A DNA stretch of 14,682 nucleotides from Perkinsus olseni. Taxonomy: Eukaryota; Perkinsozoa; Perkinsida; Perkinsidae. Position numbers and translations under genes: made by a program. Below are positions 1-9,714 of this stretch, piece after piece. The stretch lies in contig JABANP010000852.1 of assembly GCA_013115135.1 (NCBI GenBank), positions 1 through 14,682 of the forward strand. The letters run 5' to 3'. The notes under the pieces are model-generated. The model saw only the letters and a list, made by a program, of their open reading frames with translations. It made no database searches and was not told where the DNA came from. The stretch's first letter is position 1. Each line of letters starts with the position of its first letter.

Positions 1-1013
1 CTCCTGAGCACCTTTGTTAATCCATGTGTCAGTATGACGGTACATTCCCCTTATCTTATCGCGTGTAAGACTCCCCATCGCCTCAACGCAGAAGTTCCTC
101 AACATCTCCTCGCGATACTGATACAGGTACTGCTGCTGCTGTTCAGCTCTCCGCCTATCCTCGGCTGGATCCCTTTCGCTCAATTTCGCTTTGATTTCTG
201 CCTTCAACACCGCGAAGCAACCTTCGCAGGGATTCAGCTCTGGAGAATACGGGCTGTCAAACCTTCTGACCTCGACGTTGTCGGTGACGAGCTCGAAGTT
301 ACTCCGTTTCTTATGTATCGGAGCGTTGTCCATATAAATCACCGCCGCGTCTCCGTTTAGAGCCTCGCAGACTCGACCCATGAAACCCCTAAACTTATCC
401 ACAATTGACCCGACATGGATTTCGTAATACAGCACATCTCCGTCGTCGCATATCGCGAGAACAATATTCAGATTTTTGCCCTTCGCTGTCCTTTCTTGCT
501 TCCTCGCTCTCTCACCAACCTTGGATCTGGCGTACGAGCGCCTCGTCCATAAATTATAATTGCTTTCATCTATGTGGACCTTCCTTCTGTCTTCAGCCTG
601 ATAGTCGCGGCAGTAGGTTGCACGTTTGGCGATATTCCCTGGCGAATTCTTCTCCACTGGAACCGGAGTCACCAACTTCAAGCTCAGCAAGCAACCGTCC
701 AGAACTCTGTCGATGGTCGAAATACTTAGAGCATTATATATTCCGTTTCGTAGTGCCTTCAGAGTGATCGAAGGATTCCCGTCGACCATAGCCAACAGCC
801 TGTCTGTGAGCTCCTGAGTGACCTTGACCGACGCTTCTCTCCGCCCTCCCCACTTACCCTTCTCTTCCTGCCCTTTTTTCACAATCTGGTAAGCAGTCGT
901 CCTCTTCACCCCAAGGCCTCTGCCAGCTTTAGCCACGCATTTCCCCCCTCGTTGTGCTTCTTGACAATAGCTTTACGCGCAGCATCATCAACAGGCTTGT
1001 AGTCACGTGCCAT
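1..1013 (-). CDS. Tc1/mariner-type DD34E transposase, partial at window edge, one frame break
   Basis: DDE-family transposase that would cut and paste its own transposon in the nucleus. Minus strand, ATG at 1011-1013, running off the left edge with no stop seen. After an N-terminal start (MARDYKPVDDAARK) there is a helix-turn-helix-like stretch (GLGVKRTTAYQIVKKG). The catalytic residues are visible: first Asp in HIDESNYNLW (about 568-570), second Asp in MDNAPIHK (328-330), Glu in SPELNPCE (223-225). There are 34 residues between the second Asp and the Glu, the Tc1 DD34E spacing. The ~337 codons seen match the family's usual length. The ATG frame hits TGA at 906-908; the catalytic frame takes over at a run of six G (plus-strand C at 943-948), so one base is missing or a -1 shift is needed. 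Everything downstream of the break is open. The element's right terminal repeat lies 100 bp upstream of the start. Confidence 0.88.
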
Positions 1014-1113
1014 TCTGGTCGTCAAACGAAAGAACTGCGTGAGAAACACAGAGTAATTGCGAGTGACTCATTCAATGAGCCTCATCGTGTCCCGATTGTG
1101 TGCTGGCGCATGT

Positions 1114-1460
1114 TCATCGGCGCGCTGTCAAACTTGGATCGGCACTTGTCAATCTTGCCCGTGTGTTGTCAAACTTGGTTGTGATACTGTCATTCTTGCA
1201 TGTGATATTTTTGCCCTTGTCAAACTTGGACTCAACATTGACATTCTTGGTGTGAACAAATTGGACATGTGTCAAACTTGGACTTGACATTGACATTCTT
1301 GGTGTGAACAAATTCGACATGTGCCAAACTTGGACTTCATATTGACATTCTTGGTGTGAACAAATTCGATATGTGTCAAACTTGCGTGTTCGTTGTCAAA
1401 CTTGCTTGTCACATTGTCATTCTTGCCTGGTCACTTGTCAAACTTGCACGGGAAATGGTG
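1114..1460. repeat. ~350-bp terminal inverted repeat, left copy
   Basis: Inverted copy of 14190-14537: the first ~137 bases and the last ~80 are almost identical, and the middle differs at about twenty positions. Similarity stops abruptly at 1114 and 14537 on the inner side, and just beyond the TA dinucleotide (1461-1462 / 14188-14189) on the outer side. The interior is an array of about thirteen TGTCAAACTTGG / TGACATTCTTGG-like motifs spaced 20-30 bp apart, probably transposase binding sites. Confidence 0.85.
1219..1380. repeat. 51-52 bp tandem unit inside the terminal repeat
   Basis: About three successive units starting near 1219, 1270, 1322 and 1374. Each holds TGTCAAACTTGG, then TTGACATTCTTGG, then GTGTGAACAAATT. 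The corresponding part of the right-hand copy is where most of the differences between the two terminal repeats lie, which suggests the units turn over or exchange. Confidence 0.7.
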
Positions 1461-1462
1461 TA

Positions 1463-1642
1463 GTCTGGTCCAGAAATATCAGACCTAAATTCGAAATTGT
1501 CGAGGAGTACTTCAAAGAAAATGACGAGTTTGGGCTGTCCGCGCCGTTTTACGCTGTAAATCCGCCCTTTCGGAAAATTTTTCACTTCAGGATCATTTTT
1601 CCCTTCAATGACGGCTTCAACGCCGCTTAGGATTGAAGCCCA
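1463..1642 (-). other. Open reading frame fragment abutting the transposon end
   Basis: A 60-codon stretch without stops runs from just after a TGA at 1643-1645 to the TA where the transposon ends. It then continues into the terminal repeat until a stop near 1409. The translation contains EVKNFPKGRIYSVKRRG and LVIFFEVLLDNFEFRSD, which looks like real protein rather than random sequence, but I do not recognise the family. It has no ATG. It could be an exon piece interrupted by transposon insertion, or chance. Confidence 0.25.
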
Positions 1643-1653
1643 TCAGGGGGGCA

Positions 1654-3714
1654 TTAGCATGACATGGAGACATGGGACATGACGCCCAGCGGCCTTGCGA
1701 CCAGCATCAAGGCAGCAGCTCCTGCCACCATTGGTACAGCCATTGACGTGCCCGACATGTAAGCGTACGTGTTAGACCTGACAGGAGAGAGTAGAACAAC
1801 ACCGAACGCCAGGGGAAGGGGTGCGACAGCCTATCGCATTCACGACAGCCACTCACGGTTTGGTGGAGTAGATGGAACCACCAGGTGCGGCTAGATCTAC
1901 AGTGGTGGCGCCGTAGTTGCTATTGCTCCTGAAGGGACAATAGTGCGCACAAGCAGCCGCAGCAGCAGGAGAGTCGAGCTCACAGGAGAACATCATTGGC
2001 ATCCGTAGCGGCAACACAAATGATATTATCCAAGTTGAAGCCGCATGGGATCGTAGGGGTCTACAGACGAGGCCTACGAGGTCACCAGTCGGAGCACAAC
2101 TTACGGCATCGTTGTCATTCTTCTTGTTACCCGCGCTGGCGATGAACAGGTGTCCAGCCTCGCCTGAGGACGGTCTTGCCGTGAACAGCGAGCCTCTTGG
2201 TCTCCTCACCTGCTCGTTGCACTGCGGTCTCCAGGGTGGGGACGCTGCACCCTGTACAGCTCCAACTGTTCACACCTGAGGGGCACTATAGCCCTCCATA
2301 ATAGAACGCCCAGGCATCTTAGGCATCTCGCTTACTCATCCTGATGTTCATAGTAATGGCATAGTCAATGGCCTCAAGAGCGTTGCTGAGGTAACCCTGG
2401 CCCTTCTCATTGAGGAACCTCAGAGGCGCCACCGACACCTTCCAGGCTACGCCGGCTACTCCCCCGTTGTTGTTACCTGGGACAGCAGTGCTGTCACAGC
2501 ACAGCCTGGTCCGAAAGCCCTCAACAGGGCGCACTCACCCTCAGCTGCCAGTATGCCGCCAACATGCGTGCCGTGACCGTAGGCGTCCATTGGGTTAGCA
2601 TCATCACCGTGGAAGTCCCAGCCGTTGACATCATCAATATACCCGTTGCCATCGTTGTCGATGCCTGCAGGCGAAGGAAGGTACAGGAGAGGAATCACCG
2701 AGGGCCGTTCACTGTCATTCGGGATCTCGCCCGGGTTGGTCCAAATGTTGTAGGCTAGGTCAGGATGGCTATAGTCGATCCCCGAGTCGATGAGAGCAAC
2801 CACCAGGGAGCGGTCTCCAGTGGTGACGTCCCATGCCTGAAGGGCGAAGGCTGCTCCCACGTCGCCGCAGACTCAGTCGCATCACACCTGTGGCGCATTG
2901 ATGAGAGCATGGTGATACTGTAGGCTATAGGAAGGGTCATTCGGGATTGTCGCGTCGGCTGAGCAAGAGACAACTTGACTGCTTTCTCGGACCAAGGGCT
3001 CACCGTAAACGATCTCGTCCGGGCCGCAGAAGATTCCATCGTCATCTCCGTGGCTGAGCAGTACGATGATGAGCATCATCAATACAGTCGCATAACGACT
3101 TACACTTCTCGCTGTATTTCCATGAACAGTTCACACATCTCCGCCGGCGTGTAGGAACCTGTGAAGGAGCCTGACTCTACATCGTCGATTCGGTTCCTAC
3201 TGGTATCGCGCAGGGTGAGCACCTCCAACGACATCTTCTCGAGGACTTTAGTTGATCGAATGCTGTTCAGAAGGGTGGTGAATTGGGAGCTCAGAGTCTA
3301 CGAGTGGCCATAACACAACAGAACTCGACACTCGCTCTCCTCGCTCTGTTGTTGAGCCTTCTGACGTGATCTTCGATGCTGGCCAGTCGACGACCCCCGC
3401 CAGAATCTGCCGCCCGGTAACGAACATGATAACCCTAGGTAGTCCTCTCACTAGGTTCGGTTGTGATGATGAGCTTGTAGGGCGCATGAATGTCGTCCTG
3501 GCCATCGCTTCCTGCATTGTTCTCAACCTGGAACTCGCTCCCCACGACAGAGGCCTGCCGCGGCGCCGTGCCTGCTGTGGACTCTAGCCTCTCTGCCGCG
3601 ACAGAGTACGAGCCGATGATGAATGCGATGATCTGCAACAGAAGAAGCGACCGGTGTCGCAAGCAGCTGCCTTCGCACTGGAGCTGTCCTTACTGAATTG
3701 CCTCGAAACTTCAT
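1654..3714 (-). CDS. Secreted subtilisin-like serine protease (peptidase S8), 12 exons, short C-terminus
   Basis: Extracellular endopeptidase. Proposed exons: 3694-3714, 3452-3632, 3366-3406, 3104-3297, 2888-3053, 2539-2836, 2336-2476, 2210-2275, 2105-2163, 1984-2060, 1857-1928, 1654-1777. They join in phase to 479 residues. The start (MKFRGNS) splices to IIAFIIGSYSVAA, together a signal peptide; an in-frame ATG at 3742-3744 is an alternative. A propeptide region covers about residues 25-170; mature-type sequence begins near IPNDPSYSLQYHH. Catalytic Asp218 (ALIDSGIDYSHPDL), His292 (YGHGTHVGG), oxyanion Asn350 (MSVNSWS) and Ser450 (MSGTSMAVP) are all present. A calcium-type loop DNDGNGYIDD is at 261-270. 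Introns are 44-79 nt; nearly all have good GT-AG sites, but the 3366-3406 exon is weak (donor GTCAGA). The protein ends 29 residues after the catalytic Ser, shorter than is usual, so the 3' end may be truncated. The family call is certain; exact early exons are less so. Confidence 0.87.
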
Positions 3715-3744
3715 ACTTTTACTACGCAGGCTACAACTAAACAC

Positions 3745-4059
3745 GCTAAAATCAACTGAAGTAGAGCAGCGTCTCAGTGCTCAGAAGAGGTCTAGTCGAA
3801 TTCGGGTTTCCCTTTCTGTCATACCGGTCAAGCGACGATTTATCGCACACGAGGAGCGTCGCGGCTCCCGAAAACGAACAGCGTCAATTGACAAACACAA
3901 GGCGAGCACGAAACAATTGAAAATGAAATCATAATGAATATCACATCACTGCCCCTCAGAGAGCCAAAACTTGTCATCGTGAGGAGGCTCGTGGTCGGGG
4001 AGTAGCGTAACGGCTGTAGTGTTAGCCTTCACATGCAGCATCGCGTATCTGATCACCAG
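3745..4059. other. Intergenic region upstream of the subtilase gene
   Basis: Lies between the stop of the F-box/SPRY gene (4060) and the subtilase start, so it should hold the 3' UTR of the first and the 5' UTR or promoter of the second. No TATA box or other convincing site is visible. Several AG dinucleotides just upstream of the start could act as splice acceptors. Nothing else seen. Confidence 0.4.
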
Positions 4060-5887
4060 TCACGCTGTGGCGGTGCGGTAGACAGTGAAGTCAGGATGGA
4101 GGGCACAGGTACGGGCATACATGCTAGGTTGATCAACTCCTGGCAGCAGCTGCTGCGGTGGTACGCCCAAGTCGGCGATCTGCAGAGGGGCTGTGGTGGG
4201 AACTATCCTGTCATTCCTGTATCTGTCGACGACCATGCGAAAAACCATGTGGCTCGCAATGGAAGCATGAAACATCTTACAGTGTGATGGCCCCTTCCCG
4301 GTCGATGCGCAGGCCTACAACATCCCCTTCCTTCAATGACGAGGCATTCCAGTACAGGAACTGAAGCAATGCTCAGAGGCTTCCTCAGAGCTTCAACGCT
4401 ACACGCCCTACCCTAGTTTCTATCTTCTCACCATAGACGAACACTTCACCCTTCTGCACGATCGCTAGTGTAACATCGGGACCCCGCAGCTTCTCCGGTA
4501 TCTGGGCAACAGCGCAACGACAAAGAGCTCAGTAGCAACATGAAACTGAAAGGGAAAATGACGCACCTACCGATTGTAGCGGAGGGTTAATGGTGAGGGC
4601 TATCGTCACACCGCCACCAAAATGCCGTCGACTCGTCTTGGCTATCCGAAAAGCGAAATAATAATCGCCGCAAGCGAGGCCTGAGAGAGGCCACATCTTG
4701 CTGCCTAGGCTACTTCGATACTTACGTCTTAGCGGAGCGTTGCCGAGCACGATAGCCAGGAAAGGATCATGCTCGTCCCTCCGTCTCACGGTGTGATCGT
4801 CGACCCACTCTATGTTGGGGCTGTGCACTTCGCGAGCGAAGCCCGTCATATGCCTCACCACCTTATCGGTACCGAAGGTCTGGAGCAAGGGCGGCTCATT
4901 CGAACAGTTGCAAACGTCGACAGTACATCCGATAGCAGCTCGAGATGGCGGACGGGAACTCCTAATGTACCAACGGTGATGGATGCAGCCTGACACCGAG
5001 CAGATCGGCAACGAGGCAGCGCGCGTGTGTATAGTCCAACGCCGGTTCAATCAGACGGTTCGTAAAGAAACTTCCCTCAGACGGGTACACCGAGCAGAGC
5101 AGCGCAGCGGAGGCCAAACCTGTTCGAGTGGAAGCTCGAGAACCTTCATCCAATGAGCCTCGGGGTCCACAGCCTTGCAGGCGCCACTGCTCAGATAAAC
5201 ATGAGATCCTTGGTAGCACTGGGGTAGGCGGGTTGCCGTGTTGAAGGCCCTACCTGGGAGGGCAACTGCTCGACAACGGCAGAGACCAGAGTACTCACAT
5301 ACTGCTCGGAGCGACCTAAGATTCTCTCCGACTTCCACTATGAAGGAGAGGACATGCGGCAAGAGCTCCTCAGCTAACCACCAGGTCGTGCCACCTGTGA
5401 CGAGCGGTAGCGGCCCATGGACCAACGGTACTACTGCAGACGTCCCTGGCCGTATCCTCCGCGCTGTGAATGGCGAGAGAGGTAACGGTGCTGGACGAAC
5501 TCGTACGACCGCATCTCGATTCAGCCAGCGGGAACGCCTTCGCCCATTTATAAGTACTAGGCTCCCGACTATCGAAGGCGTCAATCTCGCGATGTAGCAG
5601 GGCTCGAGCGTGACCAACCTGAGGCGGAGCGAAGATCCGTGAGCTATGGTAGCGGAGAGTCACACCAGCTCGGCCTTAGCCCGTGGCCCAAGGAGTTCTA
5701 GACATAGGGGGCTGAGAAGGTCCTCTGTGCTGAGGGAGGCCACCTCACGATGCAACGAGAGTCTTCCTCGAGTGTTCTCGCACCGGTCATCGTATAGCCC
5801 AGCACTGGTCATAGAAAAGGGAGGAAAAAGAGCCGCTCGAAAGACTGCCATAAAATCGCTCGTCTCGCCCACGCTTCCCTCAGCCAT
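4060..5887 (-). CDS. F-box-like protein with C-terminal SPRY-like domain, 11 exons
   Basis: Probably a substrate-recognition subunit of an SCF-type ubiquitin ligase; this is inferred from domain order. Proposed exons: 5666-5887, 5432-5618, 5299-5394, 5120-5253, 4997-5075, 4859-4961, 4726-4820, 4571-4680, 4412-4501, 4281-4360, 4060-4222. They join in phase to 452 residues. The start MAEGSVGETSDF has an ATG in good context. An F-box-like motif follows at about 140-175 (LAEELLPHVLSFI ... LRAVCRAFN, split by the 5254-5298 intron). A linker precedes a SPRY/B30.2-like domain at about 275-440: DDHTVRRRDEHDPFLAIV, DYYFAFRIAK, HFGGGVTIALTINPP, GDVVGLRIDREGAITLYRND and LLPGVDQPSMYA. Introns are 35-69 nt. 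The junction at 5395-5431 is the least certain. The start is only 25 bp after the upstream LRR gene's stop, so one fused gene is possible through a 49-nt intron (5879-5927). Confidence 0.72.
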
Positions 5888-5912
5888 GGAACGCAACACC
5901 GCGAGACAACGG

Positions 5913-7219
5913 TCACGACCCCGCCACTTTCGCCTCATCGAAGGCTCCAGGCGAAGGCATCCTCGGCCTGGCCTCCCCTGCACAGAGGAGCTCATCTATC
6001 ATGCGCATGTTCTTCGACTCGAACCGTCGTGAGCGCAGCTGACGCGGACAGGAATAGGGGATTGTCATGGTGGAAGAACCCACTTTGGCTAGTGCTTCAT
6101 TGACGGCGTCGTCTATCCAGGGCCGCGACAGCTCCAGGCGAGTTTTGGCGAGATACTCGTCCGTTGCTTGAGGGGATCCTGAAGTCGAATCGCTGCGCTC
6201 AACGGTTCTCCACTGATCGACATAATTACACCATCTTCGTAAGGAGCGCAATTCCGGTGAAAACAACTTGTGTTTCTCAGAGCCCCTAGTGGAACTGAAG
6301 CGCCAAACGACGTTCACACATGCACCGCTTGCAACGATCCGATATATCCATGAAATGAAGCAACATTAACTCCTCTTGAATATAGCGCCATACCCGATGC
6401 CTCCAGTGCAGCATCCAAGGGCATCTTATCCACCTCGACAATATTCACACCATTGAGTCTCTTCAAACCGGGCACTACAGCTCTAAGGCTTGACGCGAGG
6501 GTCGCAAAGGATACCTAACACCATCCTCTACCTATAAAGGGGCCAGCAGGACCTTCGACTGCCTCCCACCTGCTCAACTAAGGGGCATCTCCGTAGTGAG
6601 AGATTCTCTAACTGAGGGCACCCCGAGAACCCTGCCAAGTCCGAAACCTTTCCTAGAGGAACAGGTGTGATCGCGATGCGGGGAGCTCATGATGAAAGTG
6701 GTTGAGGGATGATCAACAAACACATTCGCCCTCACCGTACGGAGAGGATTTCCATCCAAATTGACGTTCTTCAGGCTGACAAGGCCGGTAAGGTCAACGA
6801 CCTTGAAGATGCAGTGATGATTTGACAATCCAGCGAAGGCAGCGTTTTTTACTTCTGAGAGTCTGTTGTTGGACAAGTCGAGATAAGCCAGGCAGGATAG
6901 ACGGCGGAGGACATCTAGCCCTGAATAAGGGACTCTGATGAGATCCGACTACCGCCACCATCCAACGACAGCGAATCACCTCGAGATATCCTGTTCCCGG
7001 AGAGATCCAGCCAGATGGTATTCACACACAGCCCGATACCTGATCGCTGCGTCTGGTAACTGACGCCGTCTGACGATCTATGTGCACCCTGCCAGGGTTA
7101 CTTCTGTCGATCTCTTCCAAGCCTCGCTCAGCGAGTTCAAGAAGGCTGACAGTCAATGGATCGAACTGGCCTGTTATCTTCAAGATACGGTCCAGGGTGA
7201 TTGTCCCGGTCGGTGGCAT
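5913..7219 (-). CDS. LRRC61-like leucine-rich-repeat protein with LRR cap, 7 exons
   Basis: Intracellular protein-interaction scaffold; LRRC61-type proteins are found mainly in organisms with cilia or flagella. Proposed exons: 7102-7219, 6980-7039, 6853-6920, 6736-6801, 6532-6647, 6318-6482, 5913-6285, giving 321 residues. The N-terminus ITLDRILKITGQFDPL followed by SLLELAERGLEEI has the layout of LRRC61. Repeats follow: NTIWLDLSGNRI, LAYLDLSNNRLSE, LVSLKNVNLDGNPLRT, CPQLENLSLRRCPL. An LRR-cap signature comes next (YRAVVPGLKRLNGVNI, about residues 142-157). Removing the 51-nt intron 6802-6852 restores the 24-residue repeat spacing, which supports that splice. The intron at 6286-6317 would be only 32 nt and is uncertain, as is the acceptor at 6648. 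The C-terminal ~120 residues are unrecognised. A decayed partial copy lies at 10380-10757. The family match is from memory, not a search. Confidence 0.72.
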
Positions 7220-7849
7220 CTCAGTGTCTTAAAGAACTCCGACTTGATATTCTCATAAAGACTCATGCACACGAGCTATGGTTATCATAGCCGGCTAAGC
7301 TATTAGACCCCCCCCACCGGGTGCTTCTCGACGAATCGTCTGATTGCACTGCATAACAACGCTACAGGGAGCCTCTGAGTGAGCACATCGGGAAAAGTCT
7401 AGCTCAGCCAAGACCGGTGTTGAACTGTAAATAAACACACATCATCGGATGCCCATGGGTGAGCTGTATACTTGAGACACCGATGCTATCGCTTGCCATC
7501 AACATCGACACGTTGCAAAGGACCATAACACGGCGTCGGAAGGGCGCAGATATTAGGTGAGGTTACCGTAACAGGTATAGAGTCAAAACCATCCGGGAGT
7601 CCCGGACCGGGACCAGAGTCTTTACTGCCCGTCTCTCCAAACCCGCACACTGAATATACAAAGGAAAGAGCAACCATTCCTCGGCCTGAGCGGAATACGC
7701 GAGCCAGCAGCAGCAGCAGCAGCACGCGGACACATTGAGCGCTTGGGGGTATACTGCTACAGATCTTCCCAATTTCGCCTTCTTTAGCGGAGCGCGGGAG
7801 CCTCAGTTCAGGAAGGGCCGTCGATCCCTGAACCGAGGTGATTTGTTCT
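7220..7849. other. Region upstream of the LRR gene, mostly unassigned
   Basis: Likely promoter and 5' flank of the LRR gene. Holds overlapping inverted repeats at 7275-7297 (GCTATG/CATAGC and TAGCCGGCTA), a C-run near 7310, and a CAG microsatellite. A 63-codon minus-strand frame from an ATG at 7675-7677 to 7486 (MVALSFVYSVCGFGETGSKD) begins like a weak signal sequence and is rich in Pro and Gly. It could be a small secreted protein or chance; I do not call it a gene. Confidence 0.4.
7705..7722 (+). repeat. (CAG)6 microsatellite
   Basis: Six perfect CAG units followed by CAC. Read on the minus strand it is a CTG run, giving Leu, Cys or Ala tracts depending on frame. No reliable gene covers it. 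Confidence 0.9.
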
Positions 7850-7872
7850 GTCGTTGAGTCAACGACGTTGAC
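7850..7872. repeat. Zigzag palindrome chain A
   Basis: GTCGTTGA-G-TCAACGAC (7850-7866, 8-bp arms) overlaps GTCAACG-A-CGTTGAC (7858-7872, 7-bp arms). The right arm of the first is reused as the left arm of the second, so the sequence folds back on itself twice. Confidence 0.9.
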
Positions 7873-8466
7873 AGAGGTCGGTTATACGCAGACTCCAATC
7901 TCATTGCAACCTTGGACGCGGACAAATCGTACGAAATGCAAGATTTGTGGCTGTTGCTCTCACTCAAGCGAAGTTCGGGTGATCGACCAGTGACAGCGAG
8001 GGGCACTACTTCAGGGGTGGCTCTTGTTTATCGTGGAAAGGTGTATGAAGTCGATCATCGTCTACCAACATAGACAGCAGCACTAAGGTCGTAACACAAA
8101 TCGAGTTTTACGCTATCGATCGGACAGGCTTCTGAAACCGCGCTCAGTACAACAAAAGCGGAGCGAGAAGAAGAGCTCCTCGAGTCCGTATGGTCAGAGC
8201 CATTCTTCGACCCTGTCGCACAAAGCGACCAGCATCCTCAGAACGAGCCTGGCATTAGCAGAGAACATGCATGGGAATGCCTGCCCGGATTTATAAGCTG
8301 AGGTAAAAAAAATAATCGACGGCGGGCAACCCGGTCGTGGGGAGGATAATGAGGAGCGACGGCATACCCGAACCACACAGATCGGAACACTCGCCTAGAC
8401 GAAAATAAGGAGTCGAAATACCGAGAAGGCCGGAGCATCAGTCACTCCTGTCCACTGGTATTAGTT
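7873..8466. other. Unassigned region, possible decayed tail of the hAT-like element
   Basis: No intact gene. A minus-strand frame contains LRFCCTERGFRSLSDR at about 8100-8160, faintly like the ER-F-S end motif of hAT transposases. Another frame (8194-8330) gives MFSANARLVLRMLVALCDRV, unrecognised. If these are real they would be the C-terminal remains of the element at 8467-9818, with many breaks between. The evidence is weak. Confidence 0.25.
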
Positions 8467-8552
8467 CATCTTGGAGGTAGGTATAGAAGCCGCCGTGACA
8501 GAACCAAAGCGTCCGCAAACTTTTTAGGAGACCGGGCGTATAAGTTGTAGAT

Positions 8553-8589
8553 CATCTACAGTAGATGGATGTGAGTCACATCATGTGAC
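8553..8589. repeat. Palindrome chain B, within the hAT fossil
   Basis: CATCTAC-A-GTAGATG (8553-8567, 7-bp arms), then GTGA-G-TCAC (8571-8579), then GTCACA-TCA-TGTGAC (8575-8589). The last two overlap. The chain sits exactly where the hAT reading frame changes between LVTKLLELVT and IYNLYARSPKK. Confidence 0.88.
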
Positions 8590-8710
8590 CAGCTCGAGCA
8601 ACTTAGTAACCAATCTGGAATTGCTCGCCGCTGACAAGCATGCTAATTGCAGGCAGTGCGAGCGGCAGTGAAAGACGGGAACGTGGAGAGTATTGAAGTG
8701 GGAGTTCACC

Positions 8711-8732
8711 CTCCTACGGTAGGAGTCCTACC
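8711..8732. repeat. Zigzag palindrome chain C, within the hAT fossil
   Basis: CTCCTAC-G-GTAGGAG (8711-8725) overlaps GGTAGGA-G-TCCTACC (8718-8732), both with 7-bp arms and a one-base centre. It coincides with the frame change between the VYDGASVFQ segment and the HCRSHCLQ segment of the hAT fossil. Confidence 0.9.
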
Positions 8733-9714
8733 CACTCCAGCGACCATTCCTTGAAAGACGCTGGCGCCGTCGTATACCTGGGATGTGAGATGGTCAAGAC
8801 GTTGCCTCCTCAAGATCCTCCAAGGCGACGAAAATCTCCTCGAACCCTTGATCGCCGATAACTCTGATGTGAATGGCAAGTTGCGTGGTAGTATTGATAT
8901 CAGTGAACTCGTCGGATATCAGCGAGAATTACTGACTCTTAGCAACGAGCCTCCTGAGCCTTTCCAGAGTGCGGGTAGCCATTACGCGACCGATGGATTC
9001 CAGATACTTGGTAAGGATTGCCGAGATGTGTTGAGAGCGTTGTCGGGTCGATTGGCGAGCCACTGCCGTAAGCCAGCGTCGGTCCCGGCAGCACAAGCGT
9101 ACAACAGCTAGTCGAAGAAGCCAGAGTGCGGAACCTAATATTCAAATAATGAGTACGCCTTGAACCGAGGTGTTTTCACCGCGCTGGTATCAGTTGGAGC
9201 GACTATCTTTCCCATTAGCACTTCGGAAAATGAAGACAGTATTCCACGTCCAAGGTTAAAGTTTTGGTCTTCCCAGACGCGTGTGCAAGCTCTGAAGTGG
9301 GCGTCGCTGTTGGTGTGCTTCGTTGCCTTCTTCTTGAGCTTCTTCACATCGCTGATGGCGACAGATTTTGTGACCCAAGCACCCCTACTTGCACCCACCA
9401 AGGGCCGGCTGCACTCGTGGCATATGTATATGCAGACGCAACAGTAATGCCCGGCATGAGGGCCGTTGGAGACTCGGCATATCCAGTCGCTCTGCTCAAC
9501 GTCAGCCGGCTTCCCGCTGGCAGGTCTGCGAGGAAGGTCATCAGGGTTTAGATCCTATACTTTAGGACGTTCACAGCCTCCAGAATCGGGTCATCAGAAT
9601 CCGCTTTAGCCTGATCTGTGCTAGCTGCGATGCTCTCATCTCGGGCAGAGGGCAGTCTTTCCTTGGCTCAGTGCCCTCCTAGACTCTGCCTCCGCCGGTC
9701 ACGGCCGAAGACGA

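Larger units (their letters stand above)
1..1460 (-). mobile_element. Tc1/mariner-type transposon, right part
   Basis: Contains the DD34E transposase (1-1013) and a long terminal repeat (1114-1460). Its outer end, read inward on the minus strand, is CACCATTTCCCGTGCAAG, next to TA at 1461-1462. Tc1/mariner elements insert at TA and duplicate it, so 1460 is taken as the terminus. The left half and left terminal repeat lie outside the window. Confidence 0.72.

Noticed and set aside
1114..1460. CRISPR array
   Set aside because: The repeats are imperfect, only ~12 bp, with similar rather than unique spacers, and they sit at a transposon end in a eukaryotic context without cas genes.
2319..3045. 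Separate small genes from the individual subtilase frames (such as 2755-3045)
   Set aside because: The S8 motifs join across short introns with compatible phases into one protein; the remaining frames are out-of-phase shadows.
5238..5597. Plus-strand 119-codon open frame
   Set aside because: It lies opposite spliced exons of the F-box/SPRY gene and has no recognisable domain.
8650..9111. Plus-strand gene made of the open frame with LLEPLIADNSDVNGKLRGS
   Set aside because: The opposite strand carries recognisable DUF4371/hAT motifs in family order over the same bases, so the plus frame is most likely its antisense shadow.
9160..9447. Plus-strand membrane protein (WASLLVCFVAFFLSFF segment)
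   Set aside because: It is the antisense of the Lys-rich zinc-finger exon (KKLKKKATKH); hydrophobic runs opposite lysine-rich coding are a known artefact.
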